DNA of 64,000 bases from Streptomyces diastatochromogenes (GTDB taxonomy: Bacteria; Actinomycetota; Actinomycetes; Streptomycetales; Streptomycetaceae). Each line of letters begins with the position of its first letter. Positions within the stretch are counted from its first letter, which is position 1. A program made the position numbers and the translations under genes. Positions 19,470-29,537 of this stretch are shown here, piece by piece. The notes under the pieces are model-generated. The model was given only the letters and a program-made list of their open reading frames with translations, was not told the origin of the DNA and did not search any database. The stretch lies in contig JAPTYK010000001.1 in NCBI GenBank assembly GCA_026913215.1, positions 5,952,001 through 6,016,000 on the forward strand, read 5' to 3'.

Positions 19470-20364
19470 CCGCGCCCGGCACTCCTCCACGTCGAAGTCC
19501 CCTGGCGGATACTTCGGATCCAGCGCCTCCAGGTGCTCCAGCAGCAGCTTGCTGATCGCCCAGTTGCGGTACCACTTGCGGTCCGCCGGGACCAGGTACC
19601 ACGGGGCCTCGTCCGTCGAGCAGCGTTCGAGGGCGATCTCGTAGGCCCGGCGGTAGGAGGTCCAGAGGGCGCGCTCCTCGATGTCGCCGGGGTTGAACTT
19701 CCAGTGCTTGTCGGGGTTGTCGAGGCGTTCGAGGAGCCGGGCGCGCTGTTCCTCGTAGGAGAGGTGGAGGAAGACCTTGACGACGGTGACGCCGTCCTCG
19801 ACGAGGGACTTCTCGAAGCGGTTGATCTGGCCGTAGCGGTGGCCGATCCGGCGGCGGGGGGCGAGGCCGCGGACGCGGGCGATGAGGACGTCCTCGTAGT
19901 GGGAGCGGTCGAAGATGCCGATCTCGCCGGGTTGGGGGAGGGCGCGCATGACGCGCCAGAGGAAGGGATGGTTCCGCTCCTCCTGGGTGGGGGCCTTGAA
20001 GGCGTGGATGCGGCAGCCGGAGGGTTGAAGAGGCCGATGACGTGCTTGACGGTGCCGCCCTTGCCGCTGGTGTCCATGCCCTGGAGGACGAGGAGGAGGC
20101 GGCGGCGGTCGCCGGCGGTGCTCGACGCGTACAGGCGTTCCTGGAGCTCGGAGAGGCGCGGGCCGAGGGCGGCGGTGGCGGCCGACCCGCCGTCTTGTCG
20201 GCGGGGCCGGCCGAGGTCGACCGGGCGTCGTGGGCGGAGAGGTCGACCCGGGTGCCCCCGGGGATCCGGAGGATGTCGCGCAGGGCGGGTTCCGGGGCCT
20301 TCCGCTTCTTCTTCCCGCCGTCCTTCTTCCCCCCGTCTTTCTTCCCCCTGTCCTTCTTCGCCAC
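19455..20364 (-). CDS. ppk2: Polyphosphate kinase 2 family protein (frameshifted)
   Basis: Transfers phosphate between polyphosphate and nucleotides (PPK2 family). The N-terminus is a Lys-rich repeat (KKDGGKKDGGKKKRK). The kinase core has Walker A LQGMDTSGKGGTVKHVIG, then FKAPTQEERNHPFLWR, EIGIFDRSHYEDVLIARV (Walker B region), FLHLSYEEQRARLLERLDNP and WYLVPADRKWYRNWAISKLL. About 303 residues. Frame changes near 20000-20030 and 20170-20200. Whether it prefers AMP, ADP or GDP cannot be settled here. ATG 20364 is the start. Confidence 0.88.
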
Positions 20365-20453
20365 CTCGGACCCCTTCCGCCGCGCCGTTCGACCTCTTCC
20401 GATCGATCCTGCGACGGAACCCGGGGCCCGCTAGTCCAGCGGGTTCAGGGGGC

Positions 20454-21817
20454 TCAGCACCAGGGGCCCGTCACCGCGAAGGTCGTGCCGGGGTGTAGCA
20501 GTTGACGTACATGGTCGAGCCGTCCGGGGAGAAGGTGACGCCCGCGAACTCGCCCCACTCCGGGGCCTCAGGGGTGCCGATGTTCTGGGCGCCGCGCGCC
20601 ACCGCGTACACCTCGCCGTCCTCGCGCACCCCGAAGACGTGCTGCGCCCCGTTGCCGTCCTCGCAGACCATCAGGCCGCCGGTCGGGGCCAGGCAGATGT
20701 TGTCGGGGGACTCGCCGGGGAGCCGGACGTCGGTGTCCGGGCCGAAGACCACCACCAGGGTCAGCCTGCGCTTGTGGGGTTCGTACCTCCAGACCTGGCC
20801 GAAGTGGGTGGCGGCCGAGCCGTCCTTGGCCCGTGCGAAGGAGGAGACGAAGTAGACGGCCCGGCCGCCCCAGTAGCAGCCCTCCAGCTTCTGGGCGTGG
20901 GTGATGCCCCGGGGGCCGAAGTCCTGGTGGCGGATGGAGGTCGAGGTCGCGAGGGGGTCCGGTACGGGGACCCATTCGATGCCGTCGAAGCGGGCGCCGG
21001 TCTCCTGGATCACGGAGAGGTCGGGCACGCCGGGCACCCGCATGGCCTCCAGGGCGCCGCCCGCGCGGAGGGAGCCGGTGCCGCCGAGGGGCTTGTTCGG
21101 GAGGAAGCGGTGGAAGAGGCCGAAGGGGTGCTCGAAGGCGTCCTCCGTCTCGTAGACGATGCCGCTCGCCGGGTCGACGGCGACGGCCTCGTGCTGGAAG
21201 CGGCCCATGGCGGTGAGCGGGACGGCTCCGGTGCGGTGCGGGTCGGCGCCGTCGACCTCGAAGACGAAGCCGTGGTCCTTGGTGTAGCCGTTGGTGCCGG
21301 CCCGGTCCTCGGTCTCCTCGCAGGTCAGCCAGGTGTTCCAGGGGGTGGGGCCGCCCGCGCAGTTGACGGCGGTCCCGGCGATGGCGACCCGTTCTCCGAG
21401 GACGTCGGCGCGGCCGTCGAGTTCGAGGGCCGTACAGCCGCCCTTGCCGCCCGGGTCGTACGTGAGACCGGGGACGGTGGGGACGGCGATCTTGCCGGTG
21501 ACCCGGTTCTCGTGGTTGCGGACGAGGTGCACCCGGCCGCGCCGGCCGGCGAAGGCGCCCATGCCGTCGTGGTTGCTGGGGACGAGGCCCTCGCCGGAGC
21601 GGAGCGGGTCGCCCGTCCGGGAGAGGACCTTGTAGCGGAAGCCGGCGGGGAGGTCGAGGAGGCCGTCCGGGTCGGGGACGAGGGGGCCGTAGCCGCCCCG
21701 CCGACCGCTCAGGGCCGTGGCGGTTCCGGTGAAGAGTTCGGAGAGGGCGCCGGTGAAGGCGATCCCGGCGACGGAGGCGCCGGTGCGGGAGAGGATCTGA
21801 CGTCGTGTTGCGGACAT
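20454..21817 (-). CDS. Secreted PhoX-like (DUF839) phosphatase (one 3' frameshift)
   Basis: A Tat-exported beta-propeller protein of the DUF839/PhoX group, which includes calcium- and iron-dependent alkaline phosphatases. The N-terminus MSATRRQILSRTGASVAG has a twin Arg followed by a hydrophobic run and an AxA-like site (TATALS). Core segments: GLVPSNHDGMGAF, VHLVRNHENR, WNTWLTCEETEDRAGTNG, GRFQHEAVAVDPASGIVYET, GESPDNICLAPTGGLMVCED and GVTFSPDGSTMYVNCYTPG. An extra C near 20495 shifts the last residues; corrected, it ends TPGTTFAVTGPWC*. The start could also be GTG 21832. Phosphate-starvation control would be usual but no PHO box was located. Confidence 0.85.
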
Positions 21818-21954
21818 GGGGCAACGACTCACTTCCTGTTGGCGGACAGGTGTGTGTGATGTGACGTGTGACCCGCATGTGTATCACGCACGGTGGTGGA
21901 CCGTGAACCATGCGGGCCACAACTGCCTCATGTGGCGCGTGTCCTGACCTGGTG

Positions 21955-22380
21955 TCAGGCGAGTTCGGCGGTCAGCGTGATCGTCGTGCCCGCGAGCGCC
22001 TGGCTGACCGGGCAGTTCTTCTTGGCGTCCTCGGCGAGCGCCTGGAACTCGTCCGCGTCCAGGCCGGAGACGGTGCCGCGCACGGTCAGGTGGATGCCGG
22101 TGATGCCCTCGCCCGGCTGGAAGGTGACGTCGGCCTTCGTCTCCAGGCGCTCGGGCGCGTGGCCCGCCTTGGCGAGACCGTTGGAGAAGGCCATCGAGAA
22201 GCAGGAGGAGTGCGCGGCGGCGATGAGCTCCTCGGGGCTCGTCTTGCCGTTGGGCTCCTCGGACCGGGCGGGCCAGGAGACCTCGTACGAGCCGATGCCG
22301 GAGGAGTCGAGGGTGACGACGCCGGAGCCCTTGAGGAGGTCGCCCTGCCAGACGGTGTGGGCGTGACGCACGGTGGCCAT
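21955..22380 (-). CDS. OsmC family peroxiredoxin
   Basis: An intact 141-residue protein that reduces organic hydroperoxides in the cytoplasm. The two redox cysteines are in HSSCFSMAFSNGLAK (about residue 59) and KKNCPVSQALAG (about residue 124), with SPEELIAAAH before the first. ATG 22380 begins MATVRHAHTVWQGDLLKG. It is the gene just downstream of zapE on the same strand, 34 bp away. Confidence 0.95.
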   Translation of the reverse strand: MATVRHAHTVWQGDLLKGSGVVTLDSSGIGSYEVSWPARSEEPNGKTSPEELIAAAHSSCFSMAFSNGLAKAGHAPERLETKADVTFQPGEGITGIHLTVRGTVSGLDADEFQALAEDAKKNCPVSQALAGTTITLTAELA

Positions 22381-22414
22381 GGTGGATCCCTTTCGATCGG
22401 GTACGGCCACCAAG

Positions 22415-23498
22415 CTACTGCGCGACGAGGCCCTTCGCGTCGCGGGCGAGCGCGGTGAGGCGGGAGATCGCCCGGAAGTACTTCTTGCGGTAGCCGCCGT
22501 TCAGCATCTCGTCGCTGAAGAGCCGGTCGAAGGGGAGTCCGGAGGCGAGCACGGGTATCTCGCGGTCGTACAGGCGGTCGGCGAGGACGACGAGCCGCAG
22601 GGCGGTCGACTGGTCGGGGACCGGCTGGACGTCGGTGAGGCAGACGGCGCCGAGGTCGTCGGTGAGGGCGCCGTACCGGCTCGGGTGAACCTTGGCCAGG
22701 TGTTCGAGCAGGTGCGGGAAGTCGTCGAGGGAGGCGCCCGGCGTCGCGTACGCGGTCTCGGTGACCACCTGGTCGGAGTACGGGGCCGGGGCCTCGGGCA
22801 GGCCGCGGTGGCGGTAGTCCTCGCCGTCGATCCGCAGCGGCCGGAAGTGGGCGGAGAGGCCCTGGATCTCGCGGAGGAAGTCGGCGGCGGCGAAGCGGCC
22901 CTCGCCGAGCTTGCCCGGCAGGGTGTTCGAGGTGGCGGCGAGCGCCACGCCCGACTCGACGAGCTTGCCGAGGAGGCTGGAGACGAGGACGGTGTCGCCC
23001 GGGTCGTCGAGCTCGAACTCGTCGATGCAGAGGAGGCGGTGTCCGCTGAGCGTCTGCACGGTCTGCTGGAAGCCGAGCGCGCCGACCAGGTTGGTCAGCT
23101 CGACGAAGGTGCCGAACGCCTTCAGCGCGGGCTCCGCGGGGGTCGCGTGCCACAGCGAGGCCAGCAGGTGGGTCTTGCCGACGCCGTACCCGCCGTCCAG
23201 GTAGACCCGCGGGGCCGCTCGGCGCGGCCGGCTTCTTCGCGAACCAGCGGCGCTTGCCGGCGCCGGTGGCGTGCGCCCCGCCGAGGCCCTCGGCGAAGGC
23301 GCTCAGGACCTTGACGGCGTCCGTCTGGCTCGGCTGGTTCGGGTCGGGGAGGTACGTGTCGAAGCGTACGGAGTCGAAGCGCGGCGGCGGCACCATCTCC
23401 GCGACGAGGCGGTCGGCGGGGACGTGGGGCTCTCGGGAGCAGAGCGAGAGCGGGGCCGCTTCCTGGGAAGCCGCTTCGGTGAGGGCACGGGTCGACAC
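22415..23498 (-). CDS. zapE: ZapE / AFG1-type ATPase (frameshifted)
   Basis: A cell-division-linked P-loop ATPase of the AFG1/ZapE family, about 361 residues. Walker A is YLDGGYGVGKTHLLASLWH and Walker B LLCIDEFELDDPGDTVLV, followed by the sensor region LAATSNTLPGKLGEGRFAA and the family segments YRHRGLPEAPAPYSDQVV and FDRLFSDEMLNGGYRKKYFR. GTG 23498 gives VSTRALTEAASQEAAP. Frame changes near 23210-23225. It is divergent from the RibD-type reductase with only 36 bp between starts; TACAGT just upstream could serve as a -10 of a near-leaderless transcript. Confidence 0.88.
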
Positions 23499-23534
23499 AG
23501 TTCCCCACTGTAAGCGCCATGTCAGACTTCGATC

Positions 23535-24293
23535 ATGCGCCAGCTCTTCCCTGTGACGGACATGACAGCCGCCGGTGACCAGGAGTGGTCGCTCGACGCC
23601 CTCGCGGACGCCTACGCGTATCCGGAGGGGGACGGTCCGTGGCTGCGGGCCAACATGGTCTCCTCGCTCGACGGGGCGGGGCAGCACGAGGGGCGCTCCC
23701 AGCCGCTCTCCTCCGAGACGGACATGCGGATCTTCGGCGTCCTGCGCGGGCTCGCGGACGTGGTCGTGGTGGGTGCGGAAACGGTACGCCTGGAGGGTTA
23801 CCGCCCGGCACGCGCGCGGGAGGCCTTCGCCGCCCGCCGGGCCGCCGCCGGACAGGGCCCGGCGCCCGTGATCGCCGTGGTCAGCGCCTCCCTGAGCCTC
23901 GACTTCTCGCTGCCCCTCTTCACGGAGCCGCTGCTGCCCACCCTGGTCCTCACGGGGCCGCCGCGCCGCCCGAGCGGATCGAGGCCGCCCGTGCGGCGGG
24001 CGCCGTGGTGCTGATCGCGGGCGACGGGCCCGGGTGGAGCCGCCCGCGCGCTGGCGGCGCTCGCGGAGCGCGGGCTGCGCCGCCAGCTGACCGAGGGCGG
24101 GCCCCGGCTGCTCGGCCAGTTCGTGGCGGCGGGGGTGCTCGACGAGCTGTGCCTCGCGGTCTCGCCGACGATGACGGCGGGTGACGCCCAGCGGATCGCC
24201 GGAGGGCCTTCGGCGGCCGTGCCGACACGCTTCCAGGTGGCTTCCGTGCTGGAGCAGGACGGCTTCCTCTTCACCCGCTACCTTCGGATCTGA
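23535..24293 (+). CDS. RibD C-terminal-type pyrimidine reductase family protein (frameshifted)
   Basis: A dihydrofolate-reductase-fold protein of about 252 residues related to the reductase domain of RibD, which acts on riboflavin pyrimidine intermediates. Motifs: LRANMVSSLDGAGQHEGRS, FGVLRGLADVVVVGAETVRLE, VIAVVSASLSLDFSLPLF, LRRQLTEGGPRLLGQFVAAG and VLDELCLAVSPTMTAGDA. Frame changes near 23965 and 24035 in C/G runs. It is an orphan outside a riboflavin operon, so the actual substrate is open. ATG 23535 is the first start. Confidence 0.85.
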
Positions 24294-24399
24294 CAATCGG
24301 CGGAATTTGTCGTTCCGCTTAGCGTCCGCTGGGCACACTTACTGACGCAGACCCCGTGCGGGCACGGGGAAGGATGGTTTCCGCAGAAGGGCTCCTGAG

Positions 24400-24870
24400 G
24401 TGTTCACAAGCGTTCTGATGATCGAGAAGCCCCTCACGTCCGTCGACGTGGAATTCGTCACCACCCTGCATGGCGACGAGGGCGTGTCCTTCATCGTTCT
24501 CATGCAGCCGCGTGGTGACCAGGCCGATGTACTGCTGCGTGCCATCGACGACGTCGCCATGGGCGAGCTGAAGGAAGCCGCCCACGAGGGCGAGGAACCG
24601 GAGGGGAAGGCGGCCAGGGTCCCCGCCGAACAGGGCCTGGAGATCTCGCTCAAGGCCCTGAGAAACGCCGGCTGCGAGGCGGTCGGCCAGGTCGTCGAGG
24701 ACCACCCGCTCGACAAGATGAAGGCGGTGGTCGACGAGGCGGAGGCGGACGAGGTGATCGTCCTGACCGCCCCGCACTACGTGGAGGAGTTCTTCCACCG
24801 GGACTGGGCCTCCCGGGCCCGCCACAAGGTCGGGGTCCCCGTCCTGAAGCTCTTCGCCCACAGCGAGTAA
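24400..24870 (+). CDS. Small USP-like conserved protein
   Basis: An intact 156-residue protein (VFTSVLMIEKPLTSVDVEFV at the start, ending VPVLKLFAHSE). Alternating strand/helix elements, including DEVIVLTAPHYVEEFFHRDW, suggest a universal-stress-protein-like fold. I recall relatives in databases labelled indole-3-glycerol phosphate synthase, but it is far too short for a TIM barrel and lacks that enzyme's motifs, so the label is probably wrong. A small hairpin (CCCCGTG/CACGGGG, 24352-24369) lies in its leader. GTG 24400 follows a CTGAG stretch; a strong hairpin follows the gene. Confidence 0.75.
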   Translation: MFTSVLMIEKPLTSVDVEFVTTLHGDEGVSFIVLMQPRGDQADVLLRAIDDVAMGELKEAAHEGEEPEGKAARVPAEQGLEISLKALRNAGCEAVGQVVEDHPLDKMKAVVDEAEADEVIVLTAPHYVEEFFHRDWASRARHKVGVPVLKLFAHSE

Positions 24871-24893
24871 CACGGCGAGCAGCCGTGGCAAGG

Positions 24894-24929
24894 CCGTGTC
24901 CGCGCCCTGTGCAGAGGGCGCGGACACGG
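24894..24929 (+). terminator. Hairpin terminator between USP-like gene and murC
   Basis: A 15-bp perfect stem (CCGTGTCCGCGCCCT with its complement) and a 6-base loop, 23 bp after the stop at 24870. TAGGCT at about 24937, just after the hairpin, may be the -10 of the murC promoter. Confidence 0.75.
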
Positions 24930-24982
24930 TGAGCCACTAGGCTGGGGGCTTCCAGAACCGCACACCCCGGGGAGAGATCCGC

Positions 24983-26373
24983 ATGGCACCCGCCATCCCT
25001 GCCGCCATGGAACGGCCGCACTTCATCGGCATCGGCGGTGCCGGAATGTCGGGCATCGCGAAGATCCTCGCCCAGCGCGGGGCCAAGGTCGCCGGCAGCG
25101 ACGCCAAGGAGTCCGCGACCGCCGAGTCGCTGCGCGCCCTCGGTGCCACCGTGCACATCGGCCACGCCGCCGAGCACCTCGCCGACGACGCCTCCGCCGT
25201 CGTGGTCTCCAGCGCGATCCGCGCCGACAACCCCGAGCTGGCCCGCGCCGCCGAGCTCGGCATCCCCGTGGTCCACCGCTCCGACGCGCTCGCCTCCCTC
25301 ATGGACGGCCTGCGCGCGATCGCCGTCGCCGGCACGCACGGCAAGACGACCACCACCTCCATGCTGGCCGTCGCGCTCACCGCGCTCGGCCTCGACCCCT
25401 CGTACGCGATCGGCGGCGACCTGAACGGTCCCGGCACGAACGCGCTGCACGGCGCCGGAGAGGTCTTCGTCGCCGAGGCCGACGAGAGCGACCGCAGCTT
25501 CCAGAAGTACGACCCCGAGGTCGCGATCGTCCTCAACGTCGAGCTGGACCACCACGCGAACTACGCCTCCATGGACGAGATCTACGAGTCCTTCGAGGCC
25601 TTCACCGCCAAGATCCGCCCCGGCGGCACCCTGGTCGTCGGCGAGCACGCGGGCGCCCGCGAGCTGGCCCGCCGCGTCGCGGACCGCGAGGGCCTCTCCG
25701 TGGTCACCGTCGGCGAGTCCGAGGACTCCGACGCCCGCATCCTGAAGATCACCCCGAACGGGATGAAGAGCGAGGTGACGGTCCTCCTCGACGGCGTCGA
25801 GCACACCTTCACCGTCTCCGTCCCCGGCCGCCACTACGCCCACAACGCCGCCGCGGCCTCGCCGCCGGCGCCCGCGTCGGCATCGACCCGGCCGAGCTGG
25901 CCCAGGCCCTCACCGCGTACACCGGCGTCGGCCGCCGCCTCCAGCTCAAGGGCGAGGCCAAGGGCGTGCAGGTCATCGACTCGTACGCGCACCACCCCAC
26001 CGAGATGACCGCCGACCTGGAGGCCATGCGGGGCGCCGCCGGGGCCTCCCGCCTCCTCGTCGTCTTCCAGCCGCACCTGTTCTCCCGCACCCAGGAGCTG
26101 GGCAAGGAGATGGGCGACGCGCTGGCCCTCGCGGACGCCTCCGTCGTCCTCGACATCTACCCGGCCCGCGAGGACCCGATCCCCGGCATCACCAGCGAGC
26201 TGATCATCGCCGCCGCCGAGCGGGCGGGCGCCACCGTGACGGCCGTCCACGACAAGGAGACCGTCCCCGAGGTCGTCGCGGGAATGGCCGCCCCCGGCGA
26301 TCTCGTTCTCACGATGGGCGCGGGCGACGTCACGGACCTGGGTCCGAAGATCCTCGCCCGCCTGTCGAACTGA
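24983..26373 (+). CDS. murC: UDP-N-acetylmuramate-L-alanine ligase (one frameshift)
   Basis: Adds L-Ala to UDP-MurNAc in peptidoglycan synthesis; essential, cytoplasmic. N-terminal domain HFIGIGGAGMSGIAKILAQRG; ATP P-loop AVAGTHGKTTTTSMLAVAL; central EADESDRSFQ and VLNVELDHHANY; C-terminal VQVIDSYAHHPTEM, VVFQPHLFSRTQELGKEM and LTMGAGDVTDLGPKIL. Near 25858 one C is missing: restored, HNAAAALAAGARVGIDPAEL continues into the C-terminal part. About 463 residues, normal length. ATG 24983 follows GGGGAGAG. msrB follows 15 bp downstream. Confidence 0.95.
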
Positions 26374-26388
26374 GGGAGTGGACGAACG

Positions 26389-26796
26389 ATGGCGTACGAG
26401 GTCGAGAAGCCGGACGAGGAGTGGCAGGCGCAGCTGACCCCGTCGGAGTACCAGGTGCTCCGGCTGGCCGGCACGGAGCCCGCGTTCCGGGGTGAGTACA
26501 CCGACACGAAGACGAAGGGCGTCTACTCCTGCCGGGCCTGCGGCGCGGAGCTCTTCACCTCCAACGAGAAGTTCGAGTCGCACTGCGGCTGGCCGTCCTT
26601 CTACGACCCGAAGGACAGCGGTGCCGTCGAGCTGGTCGCCGACACCTCCCACGGCATGATCCGCACCGAGGTCCGCTGCGCCCGCTGCGGCTCCCACCTC
26701 GGCCACGTCTTCGAGGGCGAGGGCTACCCGACCCCGACGGACCAGCGGTACTGCATCAACTCGATCTCGCTGCGGCTGGAGCCCGAGGAGGGCTGA
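26389..26796 (+). CDS. msrB: Peptide-methionine (R)-S-oxide reductase
   Basis: An intact 135-residue repair enzyme that reduces R-methionine sulfoxide in proteins. Zinc site: YSCRACGAELF and VRCARCGSHLGHVFEGE (two CxxC pairs). The catalytic Cys is in DQRYCINSISLRLEP near the C-terminus; SHCGWPSFYDPKD forms the substrate pocket. Start ATG 26389, 15 bp after murC, so co-transcription is likely. Confidence 0.97.
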   Translation: MAYEVEKPDEEWQAQLTPSEYQVLRLAGTEPAFRGEYTDTKTKGVYSCRACGAELFTSNEKFESHCGWPSFYDPKDSGAVELVADTSHGMIRTEVRCARCGSHLGHVFEGEGYPTPTDQRYCINSISLRLEPEEG

Positions 26797-26835
26797 CCTT
26801 CCCGGACCCCCGGACGGTTCGTCAATCGCCCCTGT

Positions 26836-26862
26836 GGTAGCACTGTTGCGTATTGCAAACAG
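26836..26862. promoter_or_regulatory. A/T-rich repeat region upstream of toxin gene
   Basis: An imperfect inverted repeat ACTGTTGC / GCAAACAGT flanks GTATT, and TTGC occurs three times within 25 bases, in an otherwise G+C-rich gap before the toxin gene. It is a plausible promoter or operator; no known box is matched. Confidence 0.3.
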
Positions 26863-26885
26863 TCTTGCTGCGGGGGGCAGAACAC

Positions 26886-28669
26886 ATGGCGGTCACGGTT
26901 CCGGACTGGGCCGACACGCTTCTCGATCTGATCGGGGTGGCGTGGCCGAACGTCGACGAGGACGCGTACCGGGAGATGGCGGACGCGCTCCGGGAGTTCG
27001 CGGACGATCTGGAGGACGACGGCCAGCTCGCGAACAACCATGTCGAGCGGTTGTTGTCCTCGGGCCAGGGCGAGGCGCTGGACGCGCTCGACGAGCACTG
27101 GTCCAAGGTCAAGGGCAAGCACATCAAGGACATCGCCGGTGCGGCCCGGACGATCGCGGGCGGTCTCGACCTGGCGGCCGGCGCGGTCGAGGGCATGAAG
27201 CTGGCGGCCCTGGTGCAGCTGGGCTACCTGGCCGCCGAGGCGGGCATCGCGATCTCCCTGATCCCGGTGACCTTCGGTCTGTCCTCGCTGATCGGCGCGG
27301 GTGCGATGCGGGCCACCCAGGAGGTGGTCAAGCGGCTGATCAAGGAGTGCGTGGAGGAGGCCGTCGGATACGTCGTGTCGGCGATGACCGAGCCGGCGGT
27401 GGCGGCCCTGGAGGGCATGGCGGCGGACCTGGTGGTGCAGCTGGGCGCGATGGCGATCGGGCTGCAGGACGGGGTGGACCTCGGCCAGACCAAGGACGCC
27501 GGCAAGGAGGGCTTCGACGAGGGGGTGAAGTCCGGCAAGGAGGCCATGCACCTGGCCTCGGCCGGAGGCGGCGGCGGTGGTGGTGGTGCGAAGGGCAGCG
27601 GGCTGAAGAACCTGCACATCGAGCACGCCGAGCACGCCCATGCCTCCACCCAGCTCAACGGCGTCAGTGTGAGCATCCACGGGAAGACGGCGGGCAAACT
27701 CACGAAGGCGAAGACCGCGCACGGCCGCACCCGGGGCCGTGACTCGATCGCCGACGCGATCGACCCGGTCGCCGACAAGGCGCTGGAGGCCCTGACCAAG
27801 GCGGCCAAGTCGATGGGCGACCACGTCGGGCAGACCCTTCCCAAGGTCGTCAAGCAGATCTCCGTCGACCACAAGAACACCGACGACGGCCTCCGCGACC
27901 GCTTCGCCCGCCAGCGCAAGGGCGACCACGACGACAACAAGGGCGGCGGCGGAGGCGGCGGTGGCGGTGGCGGCGGCGGTGGTGGCGGGAACGGCGGTTC
28001 CGGCTCCGGCGGCGACCCCGGCGGCCACCGCATCACCCCGGCACCGCCCTGGCACGGCAGCTCCGCCGGCAACATGCGTCACCACCGCACCGATCCGCTC
28101 GACGTCAGCCACCTCACCCCCGAGCAGCAGCGCGAAGCCCTCGTCCAGGAGGCCCGCGACCTCGCGGACAAGGCGCGCAAGGCCGACCCCGACAACCCGG
28201 ACGACCCCAAGCACAAGATCGACCTGGCCAAGACCCACTTCCCGCCCGGCACGAACCTCCTCGACGGATCGTGCGCCGGCAGCCTCCTGCACGACGGCGT
28301 CGTCACCAGCCACTCCAGCGCCACCAAGGGAGCCGGTCAGAAGACCCTGACCTGCACCCCGCGATGCAGTCGATCTACGATCAGGTCGACCAGCAGATCA
28401 AGGCCGACGGCGGCTTCCCCGGCGCGGGCCACGGAAAATGCGCGGAGGCGAACCTCGTCTCGGACCGGCTCCGCCAGATGGACCCCGACGGCACCGGGAT
28501 CACCTCGGCCGACCAGGTCCGCGACGCCATGAAGGGGTCGCAGGTCTACAGCGTGCAGATCGGCGAGCAGATCAAGCCGCACCCCCTCGGCCACGGCCAG
28601 TACAAACCGCCGTGCCGGTCCTGCGCGATAGCCATGGACATGGCCGGCGTCACGGCGTACGCCGGATAA
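26886..28669 (+). CDS. Polymorphic toxin: CpnT/WXG100-like N-terminus plus YwqJ-type deaminase (one frameshift)
   Basis: About 594 residues. Residues 1-110 resemble the WXG100-like N-terminal domain of CpnT-type exported toxins (GVAWPNVDEDAYREMADALR, LDALDEHWSKVKGKHI), followed by hydrophobic helices (LVQLGYLAAEAGIAISLIP, LSSLIGAGAM). A charged middle region leads to a pure Gly run of about 17 residues near residue 360. The C-terminal domain is a YwqJ-family deaminase: GSCAGSLLHDGVVTSHSS, HPAMQSIYDQVDQQIKADGG, GKCAEANLVSDRLRQ (CAE zinc/catalytic motif) and YKPPCRSCAIAMD (PCxxC). A frame change near 28350 restores DPDLHPAMQ. No signal peptide is seen; type VII-like export is inferred. SUKH-3 immunity follows. 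Confidence 0.85.
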
Positions 28670-28678
28670 GGAGCACAC

Positions 28679-29152
28679 ATGCCGCACATCAACACCCCGG
28701 AGGACGTCGACGCCTGGTTCCGGGACCACGGATGGTTCCCGGGACGGGACGTGGCCGACACCGTCCCGGCGATGGTCGACGAGATCACCGGGCAGTACCG
28801 GGAGGCGGGCTTCCCGGTGGAGCCCCTCGACGTCGCGACCGCCTTCCTCGCCGAGCACGGCGGACTGCGCCTCACCATCGACGCGGCGCGGGAGGACTAC
28901 CTCTACTTCACCCCGTACCTCGGCTACCGGTCCACCCCGGCCGAGGTCGCCGAACTGAGCCGCGATCTCGGCGTGCGGCTCTTCCCGGTCGGGCTCGACA
29001 GCTCGGAGGGGTCGCCCGTGCTCATCGACGAGCGGGGCCGCTTCTTCTACCTGCACCACACCGGCGCCTACTACATGGGCGCCGACAAGTACGAGGCCGT
29101 GATCGCCCTCGCCCACGCCCCCATGCAGGACGCGGAGGACTACTTTGTCTGA
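28679..29152 (+). CDS. SUKH-3 family immunity protein
   Basis: Intact, 157 residues: WFRDHGWFPGRDVADTVPAM, FPVEPLDVATAFLAEHGGLR, FTPYLGYRSTPAEVAELSRD, LGVRLFPVGLDSSEG, VLIDERGRFFYLHHTGAYYM and an acidic end. This pattern (W..GRD, L.E.GGL, LG.RLFP.G, DE.GR.Y) is that of SUKH-3 proteins, which neutralise nuclease and deaminase toxins. ATG 28679 is 9 bp after the toxin stop with AAGGAG before it, as expected for a toxin-immunity pair. Confidence 0.88.
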   Translation: MPHINTPEDVDAWFRDHGWFPGRDVADTVPAMVDEITGQYREAGFPVEPLDVATAFLAEHGGLRLTIDAAREDYLYFTPYLGYRSTPAEVAELSRDLGVRLFPVGLDSSEGSPVLIDERGRFFYLHHTGAYYMGADKYEAVIALAHAPMQDAEDYFV

Positions 29153-29537
29153 CCTGGTTCCCGGCACGGCCGCGTCCCTGCTGATCCACGGCTCGGTCGT
29201 CAGCCACACCAACCTCACGGGTGACGGCGAGCCGCACCTCCACCCGGCCGTCAGGGAGTTCTTCGACGGGCTCCCGCCTGCCCTGCGCGAGCCGTTCATC
29301 GGCTACTGCGCCGAGTCCGCCCTCGTCTCCGACGAGCTCTTCGGCCTCGACCGGCAGCGCGGCGACGGCCTGACGACCACCCTCGACGAGGCGGCTCCGC
29401 ACTTCGCGGGCGCGGTGCTCGTCGCCCGGAAGATCCGCCCGCACGGCGACCCCGAGCACGGCACCGAGGCCGAGGTCTGCCGCTCGTGCACGGCGCTCCT
29501 GGACCGGCTCGGCATCGACGTCCTCCATGGAGAGTGA
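29145..29537 (+). CDS. Stand-alone YwqJ-type deaminase domain protein
   Basis: Intact, 130 residues, homologous to the C-terminal domain of the upstream toxin: AASLLIHGSVVSHTNLTGDG, HPAVREFFDGLPPALREPF, YCAESALVSDELF (CAE motif), GAVLVARKIRPHGD and EVCRSCTALLDRLG (CRSC, the PCxxC position with the Pro replaced by Val). It has no transport domain. The likely TTG start at 29145 overlaps the SUKH-3 stop by 8 bp and its own stop overlaps the next ATG, so it is translationally coupled on both sides. It could be an orphan toxin cassette, an exchange module for the upstream toxin, or a cytoplasmic enzyme. Confidence 0.78.
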   Translation: MSDLVPGTAASLLIHGSVVSHTNLTGDGEPHLHPAVREFFDGLPPALREPFIGYCAESALVSDELFGLDRQRGDGLTTTLDEAAPHFAGAVLVARKIRPHGDPEHGTEAEVCRSCTALLDRLGIDVLHGE

